From contig JBHGNT010000008.1 in NCBI GenBank assembly GCA_043228905.1, positions 10,168,001-10,232,000 on the forward strand: DNA of 64,000 nucleotides, read 5' to 3'. Below the pieces are notes generated by a model. That model was not told the DNA's origin, did not search any database, and saw only the letters and a program-made list of their open reading frames with translations. This document shows, one piece after another, positions 35,822 to 48,549 of the stretch. The position numbers and the translations under genes are program-made. The stretch's first letter is position 1. Every line of letters starts with the position of its first letter. The stretch comes from Azolla caroliniana (Eukaryota; Polypodiophyta).

Positions 35822-36118
35822 TGTTGGAGAGAATGTCGTCTTTGCGGAAGATCGAGAAGCATTCAGTTCTGTTCTAAGTACCTGCGTATGACAGATTGTA
35901 TGTCGTTGCACAGAGAGAGAGAGAGAGAGAGAGAGGGAGAAAGAGGCACAAAAGAACTTCTTATCTCATAAAGTAATAATACAACAACCAACCTCACAAA
36001 GAGGTTACAAGGTCACTATATATAGTGACCGACTTAGGGCAACTACCCTTTATGCTAATTACATAAATGGCCAAAACGGGATAGTGTGAATACGTCCATT
36101 ATACACATGTATTCGACA
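35822..36118 (-). repeat. 5' LTR of the young copia
   Basis: 297 bp, two bases longer than the 3' LTR because of one extra GA unit, otherwise identical by eye. The CCTTC target duplication follows at 36119-36123. Confidence 0.95.
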
Positions 36119-36123
36119 CCTTC

Positions 36124-37145
36124 TCCCTCCCCCCCTTTTTCACTAGAATAGTCTCTTATTTATAGGTTTAGGATTGCTTGCCTTTTTCCCCTAAAAAAAA
36201 GCTTGTCTATATGAGTCGACTTTTCTTTTCCTCACTATTATTGTTTTCTAGCCCCGCATTTCACATGCAAGATATTATTGGAAAGCTCTTTGGGTTAGCT
36301 TTCTTATACATCTTTTTTTTTTTTTCTAATTTGGACATCTGACGAGGAAATTATGAGCTTTTTGCTCTATTGTGCTCCTCATATCCACGCGTGCTTTTTT
36401 TTCTCTCTCCCCATCTTTTTTTCTACTTTTGAAAACCGCCTCTAACTTAATATTCATCATTATTTATAGTAAGGTTCAATCCTTTGACCTTTTATTTATA
36501 AGGAATTATCTTTGGAAAATGAAAAAGTATTTTTGCTACCAATAAAGTTGACTTCACAATACTAGTTTATTTAAAATACTATTTTACTTCTTTTCGAGGG
36601 TGGTTTCACACTATGCTTTAGAAACATCACGACAACGGTGGTGTGCAAATTTCTCTTGGAAGATGTGATGTCTGATATGGGTGTGTAGGGAAGATAGTAG
36701 TATATAGAGGGGAATTGAATGTGAATGAAGCTAGGGAACTCTTCGACCGCTCAGGAGTTAAAAGCTTTCTCTTACAACTGCGTACAATCCAAAGGAAAAT
36801 GGGTAGATAAAGCGAGGCATAGCCCGATAGTCAATGCAATTGTTAGAGCATGTACGGGGAAGGTTGGAGATTGACCTTGACTACTTACTACATGACTCCT
36901 TGTGGGCAGATAAAACCACCCATAGCTTTGGGATAGGATTTATGTCAGCCGAGCTTGTGTGTGGTCAAAAACCTATAATGCTCATTTAAGAGTCGATCAC
37001 ATCGTGGGTGTAATAAGGAGAGGTTTAACTGGGTACATCCATAATAAGATCGAAGAAGGGGATTAGGTCCTTGTTTATGACTGTAGCTTAGACAACCAAC
37101 ATAGCTCCATGAGGAAGTTTGTAAGGCGATGGTTTGGGCCATAAG
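36124..37145. other. No gene found
   Basis: AT-rich flank of the young copia, continuing the sequence before 30739. Short open frames only. It ends at the LTR of an older copia. Confidence 0.5.
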
Positions 37146-39330
37146 TGTGCCAAATACGGGTGCATATTGGCCGTATTCACAATGTCCCTTTGGACAAACT
37201 AGGTTTAGGAAAATTCTGTAAATATGTCAAAGGGCAGTTGCCCTAGCCCAGTTAGTATATAACTAGCTTCGTAACCTAGTTCAGAGAGAGGTTGAGAGTA
37301 TCGTTCTTGTATTGTAACTTTTGGATTAAGACTGTTACATTGTGCGCCTCCTTATCTCTTTTTCACACTCTATCTCCTTGATCTTGTTTAATTTGTTAAC
37401 TTGGTGATCTTCTTAGCATAGATATTGTTCTTGTTTCCACACTAACGATCTCAGACTCCACCATCTGGTATCAGAGCCTCGTTCTTCAACTCACTACCGA
37501 CCGTCATCTATTTCCAACAACATCCTTGCCCCTATCTTCTTGAAGACCCTAAGTTTGGCAACCATCAAGAGAAGAGAAGAAAGACACTAGTTGTACTACA
37601 CTCCACCGAGCTAGATCACATCCCAAGTAGGCCAATCACCCATACCTCGTTCCTATGATCGTAGCCACTCGAAGTGGAACCTACTTCAAACAAGTCTCAT
37701 TTGTGTCTCATCAGCTTAAACAACATTTGGATTGGCCAGTCGGCGTTGCCCACTTAATTGTTGCAACCAATCAAAACATAATGGACTTTAGATCTGACAT
37801 CATTTGTGCTCCATCCGGCCAGAAGAGAGTTGGGAAGACCAACTGGCTCTGTTGAACTCCCTTTATCATATCCACTCGGAGTAGAATTGTCACTGAAAAT
37901 GGCACACTAACACTGTGATTGACATTTTGATCGGGCTAATCCGTGCTTAATTTGGCTAGGCAACATTCGGGAAGATCAGTCGATTCTATCCCTCTAGCTA
38001 TTGTAGCCACTCCAAGTAGGATCAACGACCAAATCAAATAGGCAATCCAATCGGCACGATTCATGCTCAATTCGGCTAAGTATCACAACAGAGAGAATAG
38101 TCGGTTCTACTACACACTTGGTCGTAGCCACTTCGAGCAGAATTGACCAAACAGTCGATTAAGTTTGTGTCCAAATCGACTAGATCAAATTTGGGTGAAT
38201 CAGCCGGTTGCACCCTCCTACTGATCATAGCCACCTCTGGACAGAACTTTCTGACTAGTTGAATCACATGTAAATGGCCTCAACATACGGCTCATCAGAG
38301 ATGAGTTGAAGGAAGTTCGACGGATCGAACGTCAATTTTTGGAAGAACATATGTAAGACTATATGATAATCAATGTTTAGATCGACCCAATTGAAATAGA
38401 AAACACTCCAGAAGGATATAAGTCAAATGAGTGGATGAAGCTAGACACAATTGTTTGTGCCACCATTCAGGTGCACTTGTCAGAGTCGTACTTCGCAGTG
38501 CAATTGTGTTCGACTGCCTTCCAACTATGGAAGACACTCTTGGACACTTATGTAAAGAAGCTCGCCGCAACAAAAGTATATCTAATCCGACATCTCTACA
38601 ACCTTCAGATGAAAGAATCCAACTTGGTCCAAGCACGCCTCAACAAGTACGAAAGCCTAAGCTCCCAAATCTCAGCCCAGGGGGCTACAATCGAAGACGA
38701 ATTAAAAATAATGTTGATTAAAAATAATGTTGCTAATGAGTAGTCCCCCTCCTTCTTGGGAAACTTTCGTCACAATTGTGTGCAATGCGTCAACTACTAC
38801 AGTAAAGTACTCCTAAGTCACACGCTCAATCCTAATTGAAGCAGCTCGGAGGAAATCATTTGCAAACAATTCGGCCAGTGACACCTACATAGTACAAGGT
38901 TCAGCTGACCGACCGAACAGTTGAGGAAGAAGTTCTTCCCAACCACCGACAAACCAACGAAGCCGAAGGAAGTCTCGGGATAATCGAACCTACAACTATT
39001 GCAAGAAACCCGAGCATATCAATGCTGATTGCCGCGCCCTCAAAGCAAAGAATGACAAAGCTCAGAGAGCTAATTACAAGGGTGGTCGACAGGAGGAGGT
39101 CAACTACGTTAGCTCATCAACCGAAGTATTGATAGAAGACCCTAATATACTCTTCATTGAAAACCCAGTCGAATAAGAAGTTTTGCTTACAACGGAGGTA
39201 TCGAGCACATGGCTCCTATATTCAGGCGTGTCCTATCATGTGAACCCTCATAGATCCCAATTTTGGCAATATTCAAACCGGCATTCCGACTTAGTAGGAG
39301 TCGGAAATTCGCAACATTGCGCGATAGTGG
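37146..39330 (+). pseudogene. Old, truncated copia of the same family as the young element
   Basis: An LTR at about 37146-37463 (TGTGCCAAATAC...CCACCA) is a diverged relative of the young copia LTR. It is followed by the PBS ATCTGGTATCAGAGCC. Gag starts near 38290 with the family's start (MAST.GSSEMS, RKFDGSN) and runs through frameshifts to a zinc knuckle CNYCKKPEHINADC (Gly to Glu) at about 38993-39035. The protease reads SGVSYHV near 39225. The element is cut at 39330 by the insertion of another copia LTR, and the rest of pol is missing. It has many stops and small indels. Confidence 0.85.
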
Positions 39331-39904
39331 TGTGAAGATTAGTGTGCGGAAGCTAGAAACAGACACAACCGCCTCAACCGAATAGCAACAGAAAACACAC
39401 CGAGAATCAATGGAGAACACACAGAGAATATAGAGTACGTGGGAGAGACAGAGAGAGCAGAACACAGAAAAACTCTATTTCAAAATAACACTTTGTACAT
39501 ACAAATGTGCTTAATGAACACTTTTATATAAGTCCATAAAGGACGGTCAAAAGTACTGACAAGAACTTCAATGCTCATAACTGAGCTATTGACACTAACT
39601 CCCAAAAATATGTGGGAAATAATGCATGAAAGCAAGTGAGAGACCTGTCTGTGAATGTGCACAACAAACAACACAGAGAATGTGACAGAGTATATGATTG
39701 AACCGTAGACACAGTTCGAGCTCAAATGGAAGCTTTCTCTATTTCTTTTCTCTCACTCTATGAGACTAAAAAATGTATACGTGAATACTCAAGTCACACT
39801 CTATATTTACAACGTTAGGTCATAACTTATATATTAAGCCCTAACTCTTTGGACGTGTTCACATTAGGATACAAAGTGGAAGGAGTCGGCTCGTTATGCC
39901 AACA
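39331..39904 (-). repeat. 3' LTR of the truncated copia
   Basis: TG..CA ends on the minus strand. The terminal GTGCGGAAGC-type end with a nearby GATAGCAACAGAAAA motif is shared with 53088-53187 (plus strand) and 61540-61656 (minus strand), which marks one LTR family. Confidence 0.75.
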
Positions 39905-41358
39905 AACTCCCCCGTAACGGAGTTACTACACTTTCCTACATGTACACGTGATTGGGGTTATCTCCCCCATAAACCTAGTTCAAAAAATTAATCTAAATTT
40001 ATATTACAAGTCAATCGGCATAAAGCCGAGTTGGTGAAGCTGAAGTCGATGTCTAGCCTAATTCGGCTAGCCTCAAGGTTCAGCTGGCTCGAGTTGGTCG
40101 AATCAACGTGTTTGAATTGTCCTTCATTCGAATAGGTATGATTATTGAAATCGGCTTGTGTTCGATTCTCGATTTCGGCCTTGTGTCCATTGTTCGTAGC
40201 TCGCTCGTTTCTACTCATGTGCTCCTCGCTGGAGCCTTGATCTGTATCTGAGTTTGTTCACCTCTCGATCGTTTCCTTTCCAGTCGGTATCCTCACTCAA
40301 TGCTATTTCTTCAGCCCCTTGTGTTTTTGAACGTGTCGATTTCGCTCTTTTCGTGATTCTGTTCAGGTTGGTTTTCGACTTTCCTTTTGCTCCTCATTCG
40401 GCTTTCTTTTGCTTGGTCACTTGTCCTAGTCCCATCTTTGTCCTTGGTGTTCCGAAGCATTGATCTAGGAGTGGTTTCGTCAAGCAATCCATGATGTTCA
40501 CCTCGGTGTCGATCTTCCGAACTTCGAGCTTCTTTTCGGTTATCAGCTCTCGGATGTGATGATATTGCACCTCAATATGCTTTGTCTTCACGTGATAGAC
40601 AGGGTTGATGAGGTGTATTGCACTCTGTGAGTCGCAATAGATGGTCGACACTTGTCGATCGATTCAGCTCGTAGCCGAAAAGTTGGTAGTTAGTCGGTGT
40701 AGTCAGATCGCTTCCTTCACTGCCTCCGACACTACTATGTACTCCGCCTTTGTGGTAGACAGGTCTGTGCACTCTTGGAGCTTTGACCTCCATGATACAG
40801 CTGCACCATCATAGGTGAAGATGTAGCCTAATGTCGACTTCCGATTATCCGAATTCCCAGCGAAATCAGAGTCGGTGTAGCCTTCAACTGCAGTTAAGTT
40901 TGCTGGTCCGAAAGTCAGTTGTGCATCTTCGGTTCCTTTTAGGTACTTGAAAATGTGTTTGAAGGCCTCCCAATGCTTCCGTCCTGGATTTGACATGTAC
41001 TTGTTGACGACCCCCGAGGCATATGCAAGATCGGGTCTGGTTGCCACCATCATGTACATGATACTTCCTATTGTCAATGCATAGGGTATCTTTCCATTGA
41101 GCACTCTCTCCTTATCAGTCAAAGGAGAGTCTGTGTCCGATAGTCGAATTGATGTCAGAAGCGGAGTTGGTGTTGGCTTCGCGTTTTCCATATTGAAGCA
41201 CCTCAACACCTTTTGGATGTAGTCAGACTGGGAGAGTCATACAGTCTTCGTCTTCTGATTTCACTCGATCCTCATGCCCAATATGTGTTGGGCTTGTCCG
41301 AGTTCCTTCATCGTGAACTTGTCGTGAAGGCGCCTTATGTTATGTTGCTGGAGCGTGG
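39331..41358 (-). pseudogene. Truncated copia element (RT end, RNase H, 3' LTR)
   Basis: Read on the minus strand. The RT end is near 41345-41230 (TMKELGQAQHILGM), then IPYALTIGSIMYMMVATRPDL, GYTDSDFAGNSDNRKSTLG and a TKAEYIVVSEAVKEA block, interrupted by a stop near 40700. The C-terminal RNase H (DSQSAIHLI, KHIEVQYHHIRE) follows to 40394. A purine tract ACGGGGGAGTT precedes an LTR of 574 bp (39904 down to 39331, TGTTGGC...TTCACA). Everything upstream of the RT end is lost at the junction with mitochondrial DNA near 41358. The element is inserted in the older copia at 39330. Confidence 0.85.
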
Positions 41359-42271
41359 AACCCATCACTACCTCGTAAGAGCGTGAGACTATAACATGTT
41401 ACAAAAGCGCGGTTGGGGGCTAGGAGGTGAAGGGCACCGCACGAACTCTTCTATAGTATCACACGAGAGAAGCTTGCCCACCTGACGAATCAAAGTTCCA
41501 ATCAACTGGCCACTTGGTTAACCTATGCCTCAAGCAAGCACAATGGAAATGCTGGCGTTGGTGTGCTTCTTGCCTATCGAGATTAAGCAGCGACAAGGTC
41601 TAGATTGGAGGAGCTGGAAACAACTGCATGAAAGACGATTACTCAACTCAACCCGTTGCTTGGCTTGGGGAAAATTAACGAAACGATATCCCGATACACC
41701 AAAACCATAGGCTGTATCGGCGAGATCCAAAGGTGAGCTAGATCCCCGACTGGAAGTCATAGGACCTTTAGTACCCACTACAACATTCCGTGCGTGCCAC
41801 TTTGGCTTTTATGTGACAAGCTAACCATGCAAGAAGAGCGGCTCGAAAACCTGCCTAAAGGTGGGGAAATGGGGCACAACAAAAGCTCCTTCACCTCATT
41901 CCGTTCAGGAAAGGGATAACCAGGAGCGCGCGGGTCTTTGACCCCGAACAAAGCCTTTGGCCTTTGCTCACGGAGCGAACTAACAAATTTCATTCTTTCA
42001 AGGGAACTTGCCGGATGGTAGTCCACCATCTTCACCTGCGGCGGAGAAAACCAAAGAAAGTTCCTTGTTCTCTTCTCGGCCTGAGAAAGCATTGGCAACA
42101 ACAGAAAGGAAGGGGTCTATCTATCTAATACCCGCTTTTACTGAGTAGGTTTTATCCATCCAAAATCCACTGCCGAATTAATTCCCGGTGACCTTATCCG
42201 ACAACGTGTGGAATGGCTGAAAGCGGCAGCGGACTCTCGGGTATATATAATCCAAGTGTTGTAGGGTTAGA

Positions 42272-42305
42272 GAGCCGTATGATGGGTGACCATCACGTAC
42301 AATTT
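42272..42305 (+). other. Group II intron domain V relic
   Basis: GAGCCGTATG...CACGTACAATTT matches the catalytic domain V hairpin of mitochondrial group II introns (GAGCCGTATG..CACGTACGGTTC type), including the AGC triad. It lies just upstream of the nad2 exon, as expected for nad2 intron 3. Confidence 0.75.
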
Positions 42306-42370
42306 GGGAATTCTTTGAACTCTTCGCTAGGCAAACAACGAGTGAACGTCAACTTTCTTTGTTGCACAGC

Positions 42371-42980
42371 TCAGTTAATGATTTACTTTCGACCCTATAT
42401 GTGTGGGAACCTAATGTATATGAGGGTTTACCTACTTTGGTTACAACATTTTTTTCCATTGCACCTAAAATATCTATTCCTGCCAATATGTTATGTGTTT
42501 CTCCCTATAGTTTCCATGATCTAACATGGTAACAACTCTTCCTTTTCTGCAACGTCGCTTTCATGATCCTAGGAGCACTGGCCGCTATGGCCTAAAAAGA
42601 AGTAAAAAGACTTTCAACTTATAGCTCTATTGGACATGTAGGTTATCTTTCAATTAGTTTTTCACGTGGAATCACAGAAGGAATTTAATCACCACTAATT
42701 GGTATCTCTATTCATATATCAATGATCATTAATGTATTCGCTATAGTTTTAGCATTACGTTAAACCAATGTCAAATATATTGTGGATTCTGGTGCTTTAG
42801 CCAAAACTAATCTTATTTCAGCTATTACTCTGTCCGTTACTATGTTTCTATATGCAGGAATACTCTTGTTAGCAGGCTTTTGTAGCAAATTCCATTTGTT
42901 CTTTACCGCCCTGAGATGTGGGGCTAATTTACTAGGTTTAATAGGGGTAGTTATGAGTGTCATCAGTCGTTGGGCGGCCA
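42371..42980 (+). pseudogene. nad2 exon (NADH dehydrogenase subunit 2), mitochondrial origin
   Basis: The frame reads VNDLLSTLYVWEP.VYEG, FSIAPKISIPANML, FMILGALAAMA, YSSIGHVGYLSISFS, then DSGALAKTNLISAITLSVTM and LLLAGFCSKFHLFFTALRCG. This is the membrane core of complex I subunit ND2 from plant mitochondria, about 190 codons, matching the exon usually called exon 4. At least four in-frame TAA codons occur (for example at 42530 and at three positions where ND2 has Gln), all explicable by CAA to TAA. It is dead in the nucleus. The first residues of the exon are uncertain. Confidence 0.9.
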
Positions 42981-45948
42981 GAAGGGGTTGTCTAGAGTCA
43001 GTGTAAAAGACCTGCAAGTAGGCAGGGTCGTGCACCGGACGTGTAGCTTACCAAAACTTCGCAGGACAGATGGAGAGAACTCATCTACGAAAGGGCAAGT
43101 GAGGGGGTGCCGCTAGGATCTCATGAACCTACCCAAGATCCTTGTATGAGTCCGCTGCTATTGTTACCCGGACAAAGTGGGGAATGGTCGGAATTGGAAG
43201 CGTTGGAGTTAGAGTCGAAGTCAAAGTCGGATCGATGAGTCATCATTTTGGCTAAATAATAGTTAATACCTAAAATTATAGTTAGTTACAAGTTTTGTAG
43301 TTCTTGCTGATAGGGCAATATGTATTTCTTGATGAGGAAGTCATTCAGGTTGCCTGTAAAAAGGAACCGAAGGCATGGTAAAATCTATCGTTTTACTTTT
43401 AGTAATATAAGTTTAGTTGTAGGAAATCTTGGTGTGTAGCTGTTTATTTTTTGTTATCTATTTCCCCTCTGCTGCAACTGTATTACGTAAGTAACGATCT
43501 CGATGTCTGTGTAACATCGATAAGATTACAGTAACTTAATATCTATTTGCACAACCACAATTCTTTGGTAGAACGTTTAGTACGAAACGTTCGAACTCTG
43601 CTGTGTGTTGGCAACCGAGTCGGTTGTCGGCTGAACAACACAATATAATTTTGGCACGCCTGATTACATATGCAATTAGCAGAGAACAAGTCGAATGGTA
43701 TCTTCGTCTGGTCCGTATACACCAGTCGATCATAAACGTCCTTGCACACGTTCGGTTACAAACTGTGTCGAAGAGGATTATGCTGCGGTGGTACAACAAG
43801 AAACAAGTCGGAGGTGGTCTTCAGTTCCCGACTTAATTGACAGTCAGTCAGACGGAGATTAGTCTGAAGAGGTCTCATTTTACGATATCTGGAGTGAAGA
43901 CGATATGCCTTACCCTTACTCGAAATTTCGAGAAGGCGCTAATGTAGAAGCGCATATTAAGGATTTCTTAACAACATGGGAAATAAACCATGGAGCTCAG
44001 CGACTATCGGCTGTAGCCGAGGATAAGTCTAAAATAGCTGAGTTTGTTTTGTCATTAGATGGTCAGTTGGCAAATTGGTTTGCTCAGAATGGTTTCCGAG
44101 CGTTTGAAACATTCGAACAATTAACCAAAAAGTTTCTTCAATTGTTTCATCGACAGATTCCTCAGAAGGATTTGATAGCTCAATTTTATGCATTATATCA
44201 AGAATTCAATGAAACGGTGTCACAATTTGTCATTCACTTTCAGAATCTACAATTACAAATTTCCAAGACAATTCCGGATAACGAACTAAAGGATATATTT
44301 CTCGAGGCAATTCGGGAACCACTACGAACAACATTAGCGGTGTTCGATTTCCGAAGTCAGTCAATTGAGCAAGTGATTGATAAGGCCATTACTATGGGTC
44401 GAAACCCAAAAGATGTAAGAAGTATGGATATGTCGGCATTGCATCATACTTTACGAACTATGGAAGAATTACAGTTTCGCCAAGCATGTACAGTGTACTA
44501 CTTGTTTGAATACTGGGCATTCGACAATCGAGTGTAGTTTACGTACACATTGCACAATCTATCACTCTAAGGCCCATTCAGTAGAACAATGTGAATATAA
44601 TTTGCTTAACAAAGCAACAGCGCCGGTACGGCAAATTTTTCTGGAAAATGGTTACCAAGATAACCGTAATAGGTTCAATAATAGGTATTAGGAGGATGAC
44701 CAGTATGATAATCGGAATTATTCGGAAAGGAGACCGAACAATGACTGGAATGAATATAGGAGAAATGATAATCAAGGTCCAACAGAGGATGCCCGACAGT
44801 ATGATTATCAACAGAATCGAGATCAGGATTTTTCAGCACCGTAGGATAACAATCGTCAACAACAACAAGGAGGTTGTTATCACAATAAACAGAATTTGGC
44901 CCAACAACAAAAAATTCTATAATCCAAAAGCGTCACGGCAATTTCAACATGATTCTCAGCAAGAACATCCGGATGAATGTCCCCAATATGAACAGGGTGA
45001 AGGCAGTGGATCATTCACTCCTAACTGTTATATTTGCAGGAAAGATGGACATTATGCAAATCAATGTCCGTCTAAAATCAAAGGAAAAACACTTGTCGTT
45101 AATATGGTGATACCGGAAATTTAGCAGGTCATTACCAGAAGTAAAGGTAAACAATCAGAATGGGAAATCCAGGAAGTTGTTAGAAAAGTAGCCAAGGAAT
45201 GGGTGGAAGAAGCAAATAAAAATAATGTGTCCAGGATGCTGCAGGACAATGAGGTAAACCAAGTTAACGAGCTACCTGGAGCAATGGCCATATAGGAACA
45301 TGAGGAAGCTTGGAAAATCTTGGCTGATTGCCAAGTATCATTACCCTTGACGGGATTACTGAAATTAGTTCCACGGTTTACGCAGAAAGTGGCAACTTTG
45401 ATTGCCCAGAGAGGGATAGAACAGGTAGCAGTTAATTATAGTCAGCCAAGTAATAGTTCGATAGTTAAGGATGAGCATAATCCATCAATAAGAGTGATAA
45501 TACATGGCCAAGAAAAAGATGGTGCTATTGTAGATGGTGGATAAGGAGTAAATGTAATTAACAAAACTACTTGTGACAAGCTTGGTATCACTAAATGGAA
45601 AGTATGTCCATTCTGGTTGAGAATGGCTGATACCAGTACGGTGCGACCGATCGGATTAATTAGGCAATTAGATTTCATTTTAGGTGGTCACACTTTTCAA
45701 ATATCAACAGTAGTGCTCCATTTGGAGGCTCCTGGGGCATATCCTTTGCTATTAAGGTGGCCATGGTTAAAGACTGCCAATATTAAGCAAAATTGGAATC
45801 ATAATTTATTAACATTCCGGAAAGGAAAAAATAAAATTTGAGTATCCACCCACAATAAGATAACTACAAGTAGGCAATGTTTGTCAGTTCATGCAGAGGG
45901 AGTCAATATGATGGAAGGATTGGACGAAATGCAGGAGATAATTATTTT

Positions 45949-46225
45949 GATGATAACCCAACAATTATTCCCTTGTTCAAAGTGGACATATTACAAGCTC
46001 TTACATCATATGTTGATCCACAGGATGACGCACCACTTGATGATCAAACAATGAAAGAAATCCACCTTTAGCAGGAGACTACCATAAAAGAAATGAAAGT
46101 ATTTTGATGATAACCCAAAAATTATTCCCTTGTTCAAAGTGGACATATTACAAGCTCTTACATCATATGTTGATCCACAGGATGACGCACCACGTGATGA
46201 TCAAACAATGAAAGAAATCCGCCTT
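45949..46225. repeat. Direct tandem duplication in pol
   Basis: TTTTGATGATAACCCAA..AATGAAAGAAATCC at about 45949 recurs at about 46103 (offset near 154) with very few differences. It lies between protease and RT and destroys the frame. Confidence 0.85.
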
Positions 46226-46655
46226 CAGCAGGAGACTACCAAAATTTATCTCAATGAGTCCAAGCTTTGGCATTGGAGGAGATCAATTTAGTTGGGGAAG
46301 ATAAGACGCTTGAACCAAAAACAATACTGATCGCCAAGGATATGTTGTTAGCTGACAAGAAATGATTAATCGGCTTACTCAAATAGTATAAGGATGTGTT
46401 CGCCTGGTCCTTCAAAGACATGAAAGGATTCGATCTAGCTTTCTGTCAACACCAAATTAATCTGCATAAAGATGTGAAGCCGGTTCAACAACGCAGGTAT
46501 CGTCTGAATCCAAATTATGCAATTAAGGTCAAAGAAGAAATAGATAAACTACTTAAAGTAGGGTTTATTCGTCCTGTAAAAAAAGCTACATGGCTGAGCC
46601 CGATTGTAGTTGTACAGAAAAAGAATGGAAAGATTCGGGTATGTGTCAACTATCG

Positions 46656-46850
46656 GAAGCTTAATGCAACAACAATAACGGACGCATTTCCATTACCGTT
46701 TACGAACGGTATATTGGATGCAGTGGCTGGTCACGAAATGTACAGTTTTCTATTGGAAGCTTAATGCAACAACAATAACGGACACATTTCCATTACCTTT
46801 TATGAACGGTATATTGGATGTAGTGGCTGGTCACGAAATGTACAATTTTC
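46656..46850. repeat. Direct tandem duplication in the RT
   Basis: GGAAGCTTAATGCAACAACA...ACAGTTTTCTA is repeated at an offset of about 98 bp, so the RT block KLNATTITDAFPLPF appears twice. Only a few substitutions separate the copies. Confidence 0.88.
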
Positions 46851-48549
46851 TAGATGGCTTTAGCGAGTATAATCGGGTAAGAATGCATCCGGATGACCAA
46901 GAAAAGACAGCCTTTGTCACCGAATGGGGGGGTATTTGTGGCGGTCCTAATGATGTTCGGGTTAAAAATAGCCCTAGCCATATTTCAAAGAGTCATACAT
47001 GAAATTTTTGCTGAATACATTCCAGCATTCATGGAAGTTTTCTTGGATGATTTTGCTGTCTACAGTCGAAAGTCACAACATTTCGAACATTTGCAATTAT
47101 GTTTGGAACGATGTCGGAAAGGTCGGCTTAGCTTGAATCTGGCAAAATGCGTGTTCGGAGTTACGAGTGGAGCATTATTAGGACACATTGTCAGTCAAGA
47201 AGGAATTGCAGTTGCCCCATACAAGGTCAAAGTTGTATTAGATGCAACAACACCAACCAATTCTAAGAGCCTTGGTCATTTTTTAGGGCAAATTAGATGG
47301 CATAGCAGAATGATCAGATATCTTGTTGATGTTGCCATTCCCTTACATACAACGGTACATAAAACACCTTTCCAATGGGCGAATGTGGAGCAGGATGCAT
47401 ACGAGTGCCTTAGGAAGATGCTTTCTAGAGTTCCAGTTGTGCAACCACCTGATTAGAACAAACCATTTCATGTGTTTGTCGATGCATGCGATGTAGCAAT
47501 CGGAAGTGCACTAATGCAGTTATCCAAACCAAGCTGGTACAAACCAGTTTACTATGCTAATCGGAAACTATCCACAACAGAAAGGAATTATTCGAAAACT
47601 GAAAGGGAAGCTCTGGGAATGATTTACATTATCAACAAATTTCGAAACTACCTTCTAGGGAAGAAATTTACATTCCATGTGGATCACTCTGCTTTACTAT
47701 ATTTGGTATCCAAACAGGAATTAACCGGCAAACTAGCACGCTAGATGCTATTACTTCAGGAATTTGAATTTGACATTCTGCATAGACTAGGAGTGCAACA
47801 TGCCGTCGCAGATTACCTTAGCCGATTAGAGTCGGGAGAAAAGGTATAGGAGTTAAAGATGATTTTCCAGATGGCCAACTCTTTCGAGTAGAGACGACAC
47901 GACTGGAGGAAATAAATGAGGAAATAGAGGATGCTTGGATTACAGAAATGACAATTTTTCTTACAACAGGGTTAACAACCGAGCATCTATCAACGAACAA
48001 AAGAAAACGGTTAACGGTTCGCAGCCAAAATTTCTATCTTTTAAATGACACTTTGTATCATAAAGGAGCTGATGGAATTTGGCGACGAGCAGTAAGAAAA
48101 TTTGAGAAAGAGTTAATTCTTCAGGAATCTCACTGTGGTATTGTGGGAGGGCACTACGCTGGCAAAACTACTGCTCAGAAAATTTGGAACAGTGGGTTAT
48201 GGTGGCCGACAGTTATGAAGGATGTAGTCGAATACTGTCGGAAATGTGATTTATGTCAGAGGATGGGTCAACCTATGGAAAAAGACAAGATGCCATTTCA
48301 ACCCGTCTTGCCATTGGAACCATTCCAGAAATAGGGATTAGACTTTGTCAATCCATTTAAACTAGCAACAATTCGAGCAAGGAATCGATAAATCATAGTA
48401 GCCATTGATTATTGCACTAAGTGGGTAGAGTCTAAACCTTTACGGGATAACACGGCAGCATCGACAACAAAATTTCTATACGAAAGTATATGGTGCCAGT
48501 ATGGGTGTCCAATTGAATTGGTAAGTGACCAAGGTACACATTTTATTAA

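Larger units (their letters stand above)
30744..36118 (-). mobile_element. Young full-length Ty1/copia element, 5.4 kb
   Basis: The LTRs 35822-36118 (5' on the minus strand) and 30744-31038 (3') appear identical apart from one GA unit in an internal microsatellite. Perfect CCTTC duplications flank the element at 30739-30743 and 36119-36123. The PBS complementary to tRNA-iMet sits at about 35805-35820, and one uninterrupted gag-pol frame fills the interior. Near-zero LTR divergence makes it the youngest insertion seen here. Relatives lie at 37146-39330 (old) and 61657-64000 (good, cut by the window edge). One catalytic integrase residue is altered (see the CDS). Confidence 0.96.
41359..43240 (+). 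other. Nuclear insertion of mitochondrial DNA (NUMT) with nad2
   Basis: The sequence changes abruptly from copia to mitochondrial-type DNA. It holds the 3' part of a group II intron, a nad2 exon and the start of the next intron. Group II introns flanking the exon show that DNA, not spliced mRNA, was transferred. The left border is within about 20 bp of 41358. The right border is uncertain within about 43160-43260. Open frames within the intron parts are not genes. Confidence 0.85.

Noticed and set aside
41525-42524. Open frames on both strands within the mitochondrial segment
   Set aside because: They lie in group II intron sequence; only the nad2 exon matches a protein.
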